From Hypholoma sublateritium FD-334 SS-4 (Eukaryota; Basidiomycota; Agaricomycetes; Agaricales; Strophariaceae), in the NCBI GenBank assembly GCA_000827495.1, contig KN817543.1, positions 62,001 to 126,000 on the forward strand: a DNA stretch of 64,000 bases. Reading direction: 5' to 3'. The notes under the pieces are model-generated. The model saw only the letters and a program-made list of their open reading frames with translations, did not search any database and was not told the origin of the DNA. A program made the position numbers and the translations under genes. Shown piece by piece: positions 36,601-48,539 of the stretch. Numbering within the stretch: the stretch's first letter is position 1; each line of letters opens with the position of its first letter.

Positions 36601-38461
36601 GTACGATCCAGGCATGACTCCGCGCACATCGCCGCGTGCGCGGTCCTGCGGGCAGATCGCTCCTTGCGCGGCGCACCGGCGAGGTACGTCTCGCCTTCCT
36701 CCAGCGCATCGCGCTTCGTAGTACGCCGTCTGACATGACAAGATCAGCCGTGTCGCCGTGCCGTGCGTGCGTGCGTGCGCTGAGACGCGCAGGCGGCGAG
36801 ATCCACCGGCTATAGACACGACCAGAATACGATAGCAACGACGTAATTCTGTACCATGTTGGCACTGACTAGATTTATATGGAATCGCGCCGACAGTCAT
36901 GATTGTGCGAGGAATATGTGGAGTGGATTCCATAGCTCTGAAAGCGAAGCCTTTGCGACTCATACTTATGTCTGATAGACTTAATTAGGAGAGCATTCTA
37001 GCGGCACGCGAATCATCGTTTGCACATTGCACATGAATGAAAAACTGGGGACTCTGATCGTACTGTTAATTTTTTTCGGGGCGTTATAGTTATTCTCAGT
37101 CGCCTGGTTGGCATTTACGCAAGCGTACCTTCCGTATTCAAAGCGCACTTTCGCGACAATCTTTGGACGCACGCGCGGATAGCGATTGGCGATACAGGTC
37201 TCGTCTTCCTCTCCACACATGCTCGCACGGTTGCTTGTCCTGTCGATGACATGGCGTGGGGCCTCGCGCTCCGGAACCTGATGTATTAGTGAATGTATGG
37301 CCATTACGATACATGTATGTCCGCCAACACCACGTATCGCCAACGCATAACTCGTGCGCATTTCCACTGCGGCTGACGGGTTTTGAAGGCCTCGACCTCA
37401 CACCGGCACGGAGGAGGAGCGCGCCGTTGATGAGCCCGAGCTCACGCCAGCCGCGAAATCCGACGAAGTCAGTATTCGACATGTGACCGGATCAAAGCTT
37501 TCCCGCGCCCTTCGCCGCTTTCCCACATTCGCCGACGCACATCGCCCGACGCCGCCCCGCCTTTCCAGCACATTCCGCTGCATTCCACACCGCGTGTAAT
37601 CATTCCCAAAGCTATCCACCGGCATTCTACGTATCCGCGGCCGGTGCGCGCTTATTAATTTGTTAGCACGCGGTGCTTTGTCATGCATATTTAGGCGCCC
37701 ACATTTGGTATCGTACTGCCTTCACTTCCGTTTCTGTAGCTTAGTTGTCCATTCCACTTCCCTAAAAACCTTCACCTTCACACTCTAGTACATTCTATGC
37801 TCTCCTTTCTTTATAAGCACATACATTTTACATACAAATTATAGTACACAAAGTAGGTATATAAAGACTGTAGAAAGCACTACAAAAATTAATTAATAAG
37901 TTTTCATTCATGCATTAAATCCGTCGTTCCCATCTCGTCTTCCTAATCGCTCTCATCTTTCTCATCGCGTCTCGTTATTGCGTCCCAGAGCGGTTCGAAG
38001 CTAGCGCTGTAGCTTACGCTCTCTCTCGTTTTCGGTCTCCGGTTGGCTAGAAGCCTTGTAGAAGCACCCTCGCACCCACACGCACCCTTCGTCGAGCTTC
38101 TGCGTGTCCCGTTCGTCCTATTTTCGTTCTGTTTTGTTTTGTTGTTCGCTCGTCGCCGTTGTTCGCACGCAGGACGCCCGGCAGCGTATCACCGTACACG
38201 CTGTGATATAAATATGTAAGCTGCGCTCTACTTGTAGATAGTCATATAATTAAAATCGTGGAGAAACGTAACCCGAGAATACATCGATTCTCCCACCCCA
38301 ACTCTCCATCGATTGCAGTTAACTATCTGTCGTGACTCGTCTTACTGTTACAAGGCCCGTTTAATCAAGAACAAAATCACGAGTCTAGAGTTGCTGTGGG
38401 TGACTTCATACATATCGTACTCTATCTTAGCTTAATTATATATATATCACAGACCTTCAAC
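36601..38461. other. Intergenic, no supported gene apart from a dispersed repeat
   Basis: Besides the repeat at 37672-37866, no feature was recognised. Frames near 37000-37690 lack domain character. Confidence 0.35.
37672..37866. repeat. Dispersed ~195-bp repeat, copy 1
   Basis: This is nearly identical to 47734-47932, with a shared block from GGTGCTTTGTCATGCATATT to GTAGGTATATAAAG. The sequence diverges abruptly on both sides. It carries a TATA-like word near its 3' end. It could be a solo-LTR fragment or a short non-autonomous element. No terminal inverted repeats or target duplications were identified. Confidence 0.8.
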
Positions 38462-38848
38462 AACGGATGATTTGATATTGGGCCCGCTTTCTCCAGCGGA
38501 GCTATACAAATATGCGAGGACATGCAAAGCCTCGCGCAATGCAGTGAATGCATACATCCGGCGCCAATTTCAGGTGCACAAACTTCTAGGTCGTTATTTC
38601 TCGAACCCAGAAATCCTAGAGTTCGTCTGCTGCAATTCAACACCGGCATGGTGATTTCCGGATCTTCGGCTCTTCAATTCTTCAATCGAACAGTGTATGA
38701 TGAATCGGATCTCGACCTCTATGTGGAGCATCGATACCGCAAATCTATCGCTATATGGCTTAGGCAAATAGGCTACAAATACATGCCACATGCTAAATCT
38801 ACGCTGGCGACACTGGATGACGCTCTTTTATCTGAATGTATGGGAGGT
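38462..38848 (+). pseudogene. F-box-like / nucleotidyltransferase-like protein fragment, frameshifted
   Basis: The fragment resembles a family greatly expanded in Agaricomycetes. It has an F-box-like helical start (LSPAELYKYARTCKASRNAV, then AYIRRQF), and then GSSALQFFNR with ESDLDLYV. The latter resembles the GS...DxD signature of nucleotidyltransferase folds. The two halves lie in different frames. One base appears to be missing near 38620, between LEF and RLLQF. The frame ends at GGAG followed by a GTATGT donor at about 38848, after which no continuation is found. The N-terminal methionine is also absent. Function of the family is unknown. Confidence 0.65.
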
Positions 38849-39519
38849 ATGTATGTACGTTCCTCGCTCTGTCCTCCCACATACCACTCACCGAATAATC
38901 CAAAGACCTGCTCCCTCTCGCCCTCCGCGTACCTCTCCTAACGTCCCATGCGCACGCTCGCTTCCCGTGGCCGTATCGAACCGACCATCCGACGTGCGTT
39001 CCCCAACCCCTCGCGCAAGGTAAGCCCCGCTCCTCACAGAGCTCCGAAGTACGCCGCCTGACGCCCGCATATAGTACCATGCCTTTCCGCGCGTAGAGCA
39101 CGCCGCCCTCTTCGCGAAGACCGCCTTCCTCCCTCCTCCCGCGCTGATCGCTCAGTCGATCTCGGTATTTCGCGCGGCGCTCGTCCGTCTACGCACAGAC
39201 CCGCTCTACGCTGGGTGCTGACGCTGCATATCCGCCCAGGTGCGAAGAGCACCACCGCACAACGCCCTGGATATCGAACGCGAGGCGCTCTGCTAGCACC
39301 GCCCAGTCCGCCGCAGCCCATCCGCGTAGGAGGCCGCGTTCGCTCACTGGGACGTGCGTACGCGAGGTGGACTGTGTCGCTGTGCGGAGGTTCACCTGCG
39401 ATAGGCCAGGGAGTTTCTGCGTGCCAGATGCGGGGCTGGGTGTATATTGAGGAGAACGATGCGCACAGAGGGCTGAGGCGAGGCGTCCCTTGATTGATAG
39501 TATGGGACGGCATGCTGCG
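38849..39519. other. GC-rich intergenic, nothing recognised
   Basis: Overlapping frames on both strands, without coding character. Confidence 0.35.
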
Positions 39520-40530
39520 TGTGGAGACGAAGTCATGCGGTGGTACAGCGCGCTGCGCGTGTGGTGCGGGACGGAGTCACCCGCAGTGCTGTGCGTCTCC
39601 CGTTTCTCTTTACGGTACACGCCGCTAACATCCCTGCCAGCAGTCCTCTTCTGCAGCAAAGATAAGAGCGCGCGCTGGACAGCGGTGCCGTGCATGAGGC
39701 AGGGCGGAGTCGCCGACGGCGCGGGCGAGGCGGCGACAGCGCGTTTCCAGTTTCTCCGTTTCATGTACGCTGCTGATGTCGAGCAGTTTATTTCTGCGGC
39801 GTAGATAAAGCGTGCGCCTACAGGGCGGGGACGCCGACGGCGCGGGCGCGCAGCGATAGTGCGTCTCTCGTCTCTCCGTACCGCGTACGCTTCTGACATT
39901 TAGCAGGCTGCTTGTGCTGCATGGATACGTGCGCGTGCTGCGCAGCGTGTGCGTGGACAGCGATTCCCGTGGTGGGCGATGCGCGTGCGCAGGGCAGGGC
40001 GGGTCGCCGACGGCGCGGGCGAGGCATCGATAGTGCGTCTCCCATTTATCCGGCCCGCGCACGCTGCTGATGTCCAGCAGTATTCTTAGCGGTGTAGATG
40101 AGGCAGGCGGGTGCTGGGCAATGCTAGCGTGGACCGCGGTGCGCGGGGTCGCCAATGACGCGGGCGTCGATAGTGCGTTGCCTGATTCTCCATTCAGTAT
40201 ACACTTCTGATGTTATGCAGTCTTTTTCAATGGCTTCGATAAGGTGCATGCGCGCTGGGAAGCGGGGCCATGGACGGCGATGCGCGGAAGGCAGGGCGGG
40301 GTCGCCGAAGCCACGGGCACGCGGCGCACGGTGTTCGTCGACAGTGCGTCTCCAGTTTCTCCGTCCCACGCACGCTGCTGATGTTCAGCGGTCTGTTTCA
40401 ACGGCGTGGATCAGGCGCACCGGCTTCTCGTGGAGCGTCTCTCCATCTTGCGGCACGATATCGGCGCGTCTATGCCCAGTCATGTGCGTCCCTCCCCCTG
40501 CTCGGCGTTGGTCTGACGCAGACAGTTACG
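39520..40530. repeat. GC-rich degenerate tandem array, cluster 2
   Basis: About six diverged units of roughly 120-175 bases run head to tail from about 39640 to 40480. Each has GGGTCGCCGACGGCGCGGG (or close), then AGTGCGTCTCC, a TTCTCCGT-like word, ACGCTGCTGATGT and GCAG/GCGG. The first part (39530-39660) matches 35940-36050 and the last (40275-40515) matches 36350-36595, so the two clusters derive from one another. Confidence 0.75.
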
Positions 40531-40969
40531 TCAGCCAGGCACGACTGCCATTCTATACATAGTGCCAACATAGTGCTGCTTCCTGCTTGCGACGACGACG
40601 ACAATAGTCGACGGTACGGCCCTCGCTGAATAGGTAAACATATGAGCAGGATGAACGCAAAGTATATTCAACGCAAGACCGCTATGCATATTTCGTACGT
40701 GCACCTTTTTAATACTAAAATTGTGGAAAATAGCAATGCTTGAAGGGCGCTATTAAAATACCGCGTGGCCATCGGCAATGTTCGTGAATGCGGTATTCCA
40801 AGCGATCTTGAAGCGAGCTGCGCGCGGGAGGGCACTGATATCCGTGCGTGAGAGGGCGTGTTGTGGCACCGTGACTCGTGAGTCGCTACATCGCGAAGTC
40901 AGACGAGCTTGATTCTGTTGATCATACTGGTTCCTGATTATCTCATCCCAATGAATGTAGAGCAAATCA

Positions 40970-41140
40970 TAAAATACGACACCGCGCGCCGGCTGCATTT
41001 CCAGGACCAGCACCTCTCGCTCGACACGATCGACGCCCTCAATCTCTTCGATACGCCTGTACGCGACAGAGTCATCAACCACGCTATTTCCGAGCGGTAT
41101 GCACCACGCCAACATCTTCCTTTCTTCTTACAACGCTAAT
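40970..41140. repeat. Duplicated gene-like fragment, copy 1
   Basis: This segment is strongly similar to 53995-54125, sharing ACACCGCGCGCCGGCT, CTCTCGCTCGACACGATC and GCGGTATGCACC. Here it lies in an open frame (MNVEQIIKYDTARRLHF and onwards, 40909-41139, +) with an exon-like end, but the other copy lacks about 14 bases and has stops. It is probably an exon of an unknown gene, duplicated and decayed. Confidence 0.6.
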
Positions 41141-41469
41141 CTACATCCACCTTTGCAGTGATTACCTCCAAATCAATCGCGGCTGCGTTTGATCGGGAAG
41201 AATATTTCGGCAAGCTCGCAGAAGGTGATGTGCTGGTCTTCCCGCAATATTTCGGGCCTTGCTTGTCCCAATGACCCATAACATGCTGACCATTGACTTC
41301 TTCAGGCTATTCATACGTTGTGGGCTAGGCTGCAACACCACATCAAGTTGAACCACATGTTCGACCTGTCCCAATCGTTCAACGTCAACGCGTGCCCGGG
41401 AACGGAGGTCAGGAACTCGACGCGCTTCCTGAACCACGCCGATTCGCATGGAGAACTCTCTCTGTCACT

Positions 41470-42010
41470 GAGATCCAGGCGCAGCGGAAGTGGTACACAA
41501 AAATTATCAGGAAGAAGTTGAACGCTAACTGTCGGCTTGGGGTGAAACTGGCGAATTGTGCGTAATCGAAGGATGGGCCAGCTTTATGAGGAGAAGATGA
41601 AGGTGTACGTCTGGTTGGGTATTCTGTTACTATACAAGGGCACTACGAGCAGGATGGGGAGCGGGCGAGGTGCGTGTTGATGTTGTATTCTCAGGTGATA
41701 TATTAATAAATTTCTAGCTCGTCGCCTTCTCAAGTGTTTCTCAATCAAGCAGGGCTTGAAGTGTGACGGCCCCAACCCTGCGAAGGGACCCCGCATTTAT
41801 ACATTTCCGTGAGTTGAAAGTAGAGGAGACCTTCGATCCAATCGATTCATTCAGCAAATACTAAGTACCACGAAATTTTTCATATGATGTTTACTCATTG
41901 TGATCCAGACACCTTCAATGAATTCTATGGCAAGATTAAGCCACCCGCGTGCCCTATTGACAGGCCCAAAGGCACTGTCGACTGCTATCTGATGACCTTC
42001 TAATGCTGCG
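41470..42010 (+). pseudogene. Phosphatidylserine decarboxylase fragment
   Basis: Phosphatidylserine decarboxylase converts phosphatidylserine to phosphatidylethanolamine. Reading the plus strand with changes of frame gives family-like pieces in order: RKWYTKIIRKKLN, LYEEKMKVYVWLGILLLYKG, RRLLKCFSIKQGLK, then after an interruption DTFNEFYGKIKPPACPIDRP. The last piece matches the TFNEFFxRKLKPxARP hallmark upstream of the catalytic domain. Stops and shifts separate the pieces, and the catalytic part with the LGST self-cleavage site is missing. A frame upstream (41318-41521) may belong to the same copy. It is a non-functional remnant of the N-terminal/middle part. Confidence 0.6.
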
Positions 42011-43706
42011 GCGCTCGCAGTGCGAGCTTGCTAGGAGTGTATCATGGATCGGCGAGGGTAAGATTAGTCTCCGGCCCATGTCACTGGCGTGTTTCGTTGG
42101 CACATAGTCTGATCACCTACAGGTGGTCGTGCAGATGTGTCGTGTATTGTGAGTAGCCACCATTGGATATACTGCTTTGTACAACACTGGCCAGGAAGGA
42201 TGCTCTCATGTGTAACCTTGCTGCAACATTGTCGTGCTCATAATTTGCATCCTGATACATGTGTACTCAAAACTCTACTAAAAATCGGCGGAATTCTTCT
42301 ATGCGAACAGGAAGAAGCCCATTCTGCACAACTGTACCGAAACTGTGGTTCGCCTGAGTGTCAAATCGAAGGCATCACTGGTGAGAATGAAAATTTGTGC
42401 TCGGTTCTAATTTTAAAAGAAGAAATAAATTGAAAACACAGAGTGAATACAACTCGTTACTCGTTCCATCTGCTACCAAGGTCTCTGCATCGATCTGTTC
42501 AGCACGGCGGGCGTCGTCAAGGAGTATGTTTCCCGCGCCGCCACGGGTAGAATACATGGCGGCGGGAGGGCGAGTGCGCGCGAGCTTCTTTGGGAGTATT
42601 TCCGAGACCACCACGTCCAAACGAGACAGGCGCGCCATCGTGTCTACGTACAACGTCGATCGCGTGCTGGGAAGGGCTCGCGGCCGCGGCTGGGAGAGAA
42701 GTTGTCTGCGCCTGAGTTGAAGTGTATGTCCATGAGGCTGGAAGGCGTCGCGAGCGCAGGACTCAAGAGTCATCTGGGTGAAATATGAGATAAATGACGG
42801 ATTCGAATATCTCACCCAGCGCTCGAGTATACGGCTCCAGCGAGCGAGTGGGCTCAGTCTGGGTGCTCTCTGGCCACGATGAAACCTGCCGTACGTAAAT
42901 ACTAAGTACACGCCGCCACTCTCATTGTAGATGACACGCTCACCTGTTTTTGACACGCGCCTACCTTTCGCAGCTACATCCGCCGCAACCGCCTGTGCTG
43001 ATAACCTAAAGCAATCAGCTTCGCCGTGTATCTCGACAGTACACACTGTGCCCGCACGCCGCGCCGTGGCAGTACAGTCAGTACACGTCGTCCTCGTCAC
43101 CACAGACACAAACTCAACTATTTCACGTGCGCCTCAGGTCCCACCCCATGGATCCCGCGGTTCCTAGAGTCAACGTCGCCGGCGCGACGCAGCGCGGTGG
43201 ACAGACGGCTCTGCGCTCTGTGATCGGGGTCTCAGTACGTGCGCTGTGTCCGGATTGGTATTGTGACTTCTCGTCGCGTGTTGTACGTCGATTTATGGGA
43301 AAAGAAAGTAGGTACGTGTACGACAACATAATTTCCTTGTGCTTAATGGCTTGTTGGCGCACTCAACCTGAGGGCGTATCTTGCTTCTCAAGACCATGAT
43401 CATGCTACTTATGTGCGTTCCCGCGAGAATAACCCTTTAATTGTGGGGACAATCGAACTTCTTCTTTGGTAAGTTCTTGTCCACTATCTCTTTTCACATG
43501 TGCATCACCTCCAAGTAAGCGCTGTGCGGAGCACCAGTAAGCAGAAATTAGCAGAAATTAGTGTCGTTACTGGTGATACGGTACGCAAACGGTACGCATC
43601 AATCACGGTCACATGTGTATGACAAATCAAAATATGCCGCAGTTACGCAGGTCCGGGCTACTCACCACTGAATTCTTCTCAGCACTATCTTGCACTACAC
43701 CCCATC
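42011..43706. other. Intergenic upstream of the 625-aa gene, no supported gene
   Basis: A minus-strand frame of 244 codons at 42375-43109 is Arg/Ser-rich without motifs and overlaps frames on the other strand, so I do not call it. Around 43535-43562 the octamer AGCAGAAATT is tandemly duplicated. Confidence 0.35.
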
Positions 43707-46030
43707 ATGCCAGAGTACGTCGAGAATATCACAGGTGGTAAAATTTGCCATCTGTTTCTCAAGGCCAGCACCCCTGCAGAAAGGAAACTTCTGTCTGTGC
43801 ATGCAGACGCGACCAGCGACGAGGCATCTCGGTACCCGGCTGACTCCCCTACTGCTCTCGGTTATGTACTCGAGTTAAGAATGAGCAACGAAATTTCACG
43901 AGGGATGCCTGGGACAGATCCGCTGCCTCTCTACCCGCCTATGTATGCGGTTAAAACAGGAACTCATGATACTGAGATTGCTATACATGGGCTAGTCTTA
44001 GCCGACGTCATTCTAGACTCACGAAATTATATCCTAAAGTTTACGGATAAACTGGAGAAGGAGTGTTGGTTCCAGGTCGAAGTCTATTCTCAAAATTCAC
44101 TCTCTTCTGGTACTCATATTACCCCAGCTTCGCGCATTGACGCACACCAGCGTGCAAATATACACCACTGAACAATGGGATGGGGCAATAGCCAAAGTCA
44201 ACAAACATGTACGCATCATTCATTCATTCATTCATTTGGGAGGATATTTGTATAAATAATGGTAATGATTCAGATCAGGGGATTCAAGGTTGCCATTGCT
44301 TTCCGGTTCAAAGACCACGTCATGGCTTTTTTAAGCTTAGATCTACTCTTCAAAGTAAGTTAAACAACATTGATTTCCGATATTTTGCAAATGTCTCATT
44401 ATTGTAGGTTGTCTGGGAAAGGAAACACGAAAATCTTCCCAAACAATACGCAGACGTTTATTCCGACTTCGGTGGTTTTCTCTCTCAAGTCACTGCCTGG
44501 ATGGGAACAAGACGCGGTGAGGCTCTCAAGACACGGAAGAGAGATCGAAATGCACTGTATGCTATTCGGGAATGCCCACAATTTCATGGGGTCGGGGTGT
44601 ACACTGTCTGTGAAATTTTTCATTTGGCAGGTGCGTTTCTGTTTTGTTACTTTGAGTTTTCTATTTTCATGATTATGGCCTGCACAACAGGGTTATCTCC
44701 CTCGCTATCAGAGGAACAACTATTCGACACACCTTCTCGGATCGCGCGACTCTGCGCAGCCTACTACCAATTTGCCCATACCGCACATAATGAAATTTGG
44801 TGTGTTTTGTTGTTGACTGTTATTTTAATATCGCTAACTCTGTAAAGGCAATTTGTATGTAAATACATGGAAGGTTACGTTGTTGCTACAAAAACAGCGG
44901 ATCGGAAGGAATATGCTGCCTTTCTCCATGTATGGGGTAAAAATCGAACATTCATTTCAAAGAGGCATGGAAGGCTCTTGGAAAGAAGCGAAGCAAGGAG
45001 TGAAAATCAGGTAAGTTTTTGCATTTTATCCTTATCCAAACATTTTGACAAATTATCTCTACCAGCTTGACGCCTTTGAGCCCGAACTCATTAAACACGC
45101 ACTTACGCTGAATAAACACAATCTTGGCTCTTTGATTTTTGGTTCTGAGCTCTGGAAGAAACTGAGCTCTTCTGCTGGACTGCCTCCTTCTACGCTCAAT
45201 AGTGAAAATCCCCTGGCTAAGCATTTTTACAACCCACTTGTACAGCAATTTGGGTTTACTAGTGTCAAAGGTAAATAGTGCATTTCTTCACCAGGTTATT
45301 ATTCTAACTTTTGAGTTCAAATTAGAAAGAAATTCTGGTCTAGATCTTGATGCTTACACTTTTCTCTTTCATCCAGAAAATACTGCAAGGTCCCTGACTA
45401 CATCCTGGAAACCAACATTCTGCTTTAGACTTAAATGCGGCGGAGGAAATGATGTATGGACCCTTTATGGATCGCCCACCCACGACTTGAAAAATTTCTT
45501 CCCCGTACTCGGTGGCGATAGGAACAAACGTCTTCTTTCCTTTGCGACACAGCATAGCAATGTGCAAACAGTGGGACCACTCGATTTCTGCGGAACAGCA
45601 AGACTGGTTTCTAGCAGCGGAGGTGACAAGTAAAGCTGATATTTATGTATGGTGGACCAAACATCTCATTTTTGGTTGATTTTCTAGACTTATGGTTTGC
45701 GAGGGTGATCCCAGGGTGTCAACCTTCATCCTTACACGTCGTGTCTTGGAGAAGGAGACGATCAAGATCAGAGGAAAAGGCCTGGGACACAGAGGCATTC
45801 CCAAAGATACCAAGCGTCGCGTACTGCAAAAGTACATCCCTGCGGAATCAGAAAGTAGCCCTGCGCAGGGCGTAGTGCCAGTCATCAAACCATCAACTTT
45901 GCAGTCGTCCTCTGAATCATTTCAAGAACCCCCCAAAAAACGCCTTCGTAAATCTGCTGATCGCGATATTAGCCAATCCGTTACTTCTGATCTTACTAGA
46001 CCTCGTGCAAGTCGACATCGCCAAGTTTAA
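43707..46030 (+). CDS. Unknown 625-aa protein, nine exons, intact
   Basis: Exons 43707-44075, 44128-44208, 44274-44354, 44408-44630, 44691-44799, 44848-45010, 45066-45270, 45326-45629 and 45688-46030 join in phase through GT/AG introns of 48-65 nt to 625 residues and TAA. I recognise no domain. The text is protein-like throughout, for example GFKVAIAFRFKDHVMAFL, HGVGVYTVCEIFHLAG, IARLCAAYYQFAHTAHNEIW and CEGDPRVSTFILTRRVL. The C-terminus is Ser-rich with a nuclear-localisation-like PPKKRLRK at about residues 593-600. Residues 207-236 include GTRRGEALKTRKRDRNALY, a basic segment that might bind nucleic acid. An acceptor 51 bases inside exon 8 (before 45377) would remove 17 residues in frame. 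The intact state among broken genes suggests selection or recent arrival. Confidence 0.7.
44213..44236. repeat. (ATTC)n microsatellite inside an intron
   Basis: Five to six copies of ATTC lie within the second intron of the 625-aa gene. Confidence 0.8.
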
Positions 46031-48539
46031 TTATCTACCATTCAGTTGTCATTATTAGTTATGTACGTATATACATGTATATACATAGCTAGATATAAGG
46101 TAGACTCCTTAATAGCCTTCTCCGCAATATTATACTCGACCTCCTCCTGGCCTCTTCCGTAACCTCTTCGACATTGTCTGCCATGACAGTCCGTGTCGTC
46201 GTCTCATACGTGATCTCGTACTCTCTCGTACTCATGCTTTTGCGCCCAGAGCGACGATTACGTGGAAGGGTAACTGGAGCCATAAAGTACGGTTCGCGTT
46301 GGGCCTTACGACCACTCTTGAAAAGCAGCACGCGAGGCGAGTGCGCAGGAGACCATCCGTGATCTAGAGGACAAGGTTCGCAGCGTCGAAGGCCTGGAGT
46401 CCGGACAGATAATTTTACACACATACACAGAGTACGTTACTACAATTCCCCTAGATATTAAATGTTTTGACATGGAATTCACTGAAGAAGTAGTGGCGTA
46501 CCTGATATAGCCTTGAGACCATATCCAAACGATGATTTAGCATGACGCGATCATCCGCCAAAGAGAGATAATGACTCACATTTGTCGACCCCCTGCTGTG
46601 CGAGCACCATCGGGTCCTGCAGCGCCGCCATCCGCCGGCCATAGCTTATGCAACACGCAATCTCTGACAGAGAGTCAGAGGAAATATTCCCGGGAGTGCG
46701 ACCGTAAGTCAGTCGACGCAAACAATTACTCTACTGATGTGCGTGAGCCTGTGGGGATGCACCGCCGGAAATGCGAATAGCGCGCCCGGGCCATTGGCAG
46801 GTCCTCCTTGAGTAGGTTGCGCATGAGTACCGCTGCCTCGACAGCCTGAAGAGGTTTGAACCTCTAGGCTGACTCGTCTCTCATCCCCGCGTGTATAAGC
46901 TAGTAAAGAACGTCTGACATCAGTACAAGCCTCGACACTGAATACTGAGCCCCACCGATCGCCAATTCCGCCAGAGTACGTCGGACGCCCGTATGGCATC
47001 CCCAACCCGCGTATACCACCTGACAGGATCTCGCGCCTACAAAACATATTCATGCTTGATTAACCTCGCGTGCGGACGCGCGCGGATTCAAGTGCACACC
47101 CACGTCATGATGTTATACGACCTGCTCGAGTAGATACTACCGCGCTTCTCCAAGAAGTCCGTCGCCGCATTGAAGGTCCCCAGGACTGAGCGCAAGGTCA
47201 GAAGTACATCGACTTATTGGCCAATGGAGGGTTCCCAACGGTCTTGCCCTGGTGTACTGCGCCAATAGCGTCCAATTACCGTGGTGCAGAGCAGGCGCTG
47301 AGATGAAGAGCGAGGCCTTGAGGGAGTGCGCGCAATGCTGGCGAGAGGCGAGGGATGGATAGTGGGGAGAATAGGTGAAGAGTGGGACGGGGTTACCACA
47401 ATATTGGTGGGTGAATTGCAGGTAGCCGTCCAACTTGGAAGTTCAAACGGAGAAAATTACAGATCACGTGCCAAAAACGGATCAAAAGACGGTTCGGCAT
47501 GGTGAACACTGCCTACTGATTTATTGAGTCACGCAGGCCCAGATATATATTATGAACTCAGATAACAGTAATTTTGGTATATCAATACAGATTAGCATTG
47601 TCAAATTTGATTCAAATATGAACCGTCATGAGCTTGAGTGGTTTGTCGATGGGTGCCGCACTGCCGAACAGCAGAAGAGCACATGATCTCCCGGCTCCCC
47701 GGGGCAGGCGAACCGCGTACAGTGTGCTCGGAGGGTGCTTTGTCATGCATATTTAGGCGCTCACATTTGGTATCGCACTGCCTCTACTTACTTCCGTTTC
47801 TGTAGTTTGGTTTTCCATTCCACTTCCCTAAAAACCTTCACCTTCACACTTTAGTACATTCTATGCTCTCCTTTCTTTATAAGCACATACATTTTACACA
47901 CAAATTATAGTGCACAAAGTAGGTATATAAAGCAAGTTTATTGGCGAGAATTACTCCAGGTGCGCGTGGGAGTAGTTATTTTTCTGTTTTTGTTTCGCTA
48001 ACTTTGCAATAAGGGCAACCCATCGCGAGGATCACCCTCATGGTCCGCGTCCGATGAGACCACCGTCGTCCTGTGGTTTCTGGAACACGCAGATTGCGGA
48101 GGGCGCCTAGAGCGCGCAAAAGACGGCTGTGGGGCTGGGGACGGGCAGCGACGAGTCTGCGAAGGGGGGGTTGGCACGTCATCGAGAGTACTGAACGTTT
48201 ACTGAGCGGCCTGCTCGGTGAGCGTGCTGTGGTTCTCCTTTGGCTGATGTCTGGATCACTCTGTCGTAGGGCTCAGTGCTGAGCACACCTTGATGCGGGG
48301 AACTGCTCTCTTCGTCGTCGTCTGCTTCACGCACAGCGCACGGCTGGGCTTGCAGTACGTCCTCGTGATGTTCTGAATATTAGTTCATGTAGATGTAGTA
48401 AGGAATTGGGCTCGTAACTGGAGTATACTACTCGGCGTCCACAATGCAAACCTCACATGTTCATTTCTTCGGTAGATTGCCCCGTGCGCCGCGGGATGGT
48501 CTGCACTGTGACATGTCGGTGGCGCAGACTCCCCACGAG
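46031..48539. other. Intergenic, no supported gene apart from a dispersed repeat
   Basis: Frames of up to 114 codons are present on both strands without motifs. Only the repeat at 47734-47932 is supported. Confidence 0.35.
47734..47932. repeat. Dispersed ~195-bp repeat, copy 2
   Basis: Same element and orientation as 37672-37866, about 94-95% alike by eye, with a four-base TTAC insertion near its first third. Confidence 0.8.

Noticed and set aside
42375..43109. 244-codon minus-strand frame
   Set aside because: No motif, Arg/Ser-rich, overlapped by plus-strand frames, and no splice or start context to support it.
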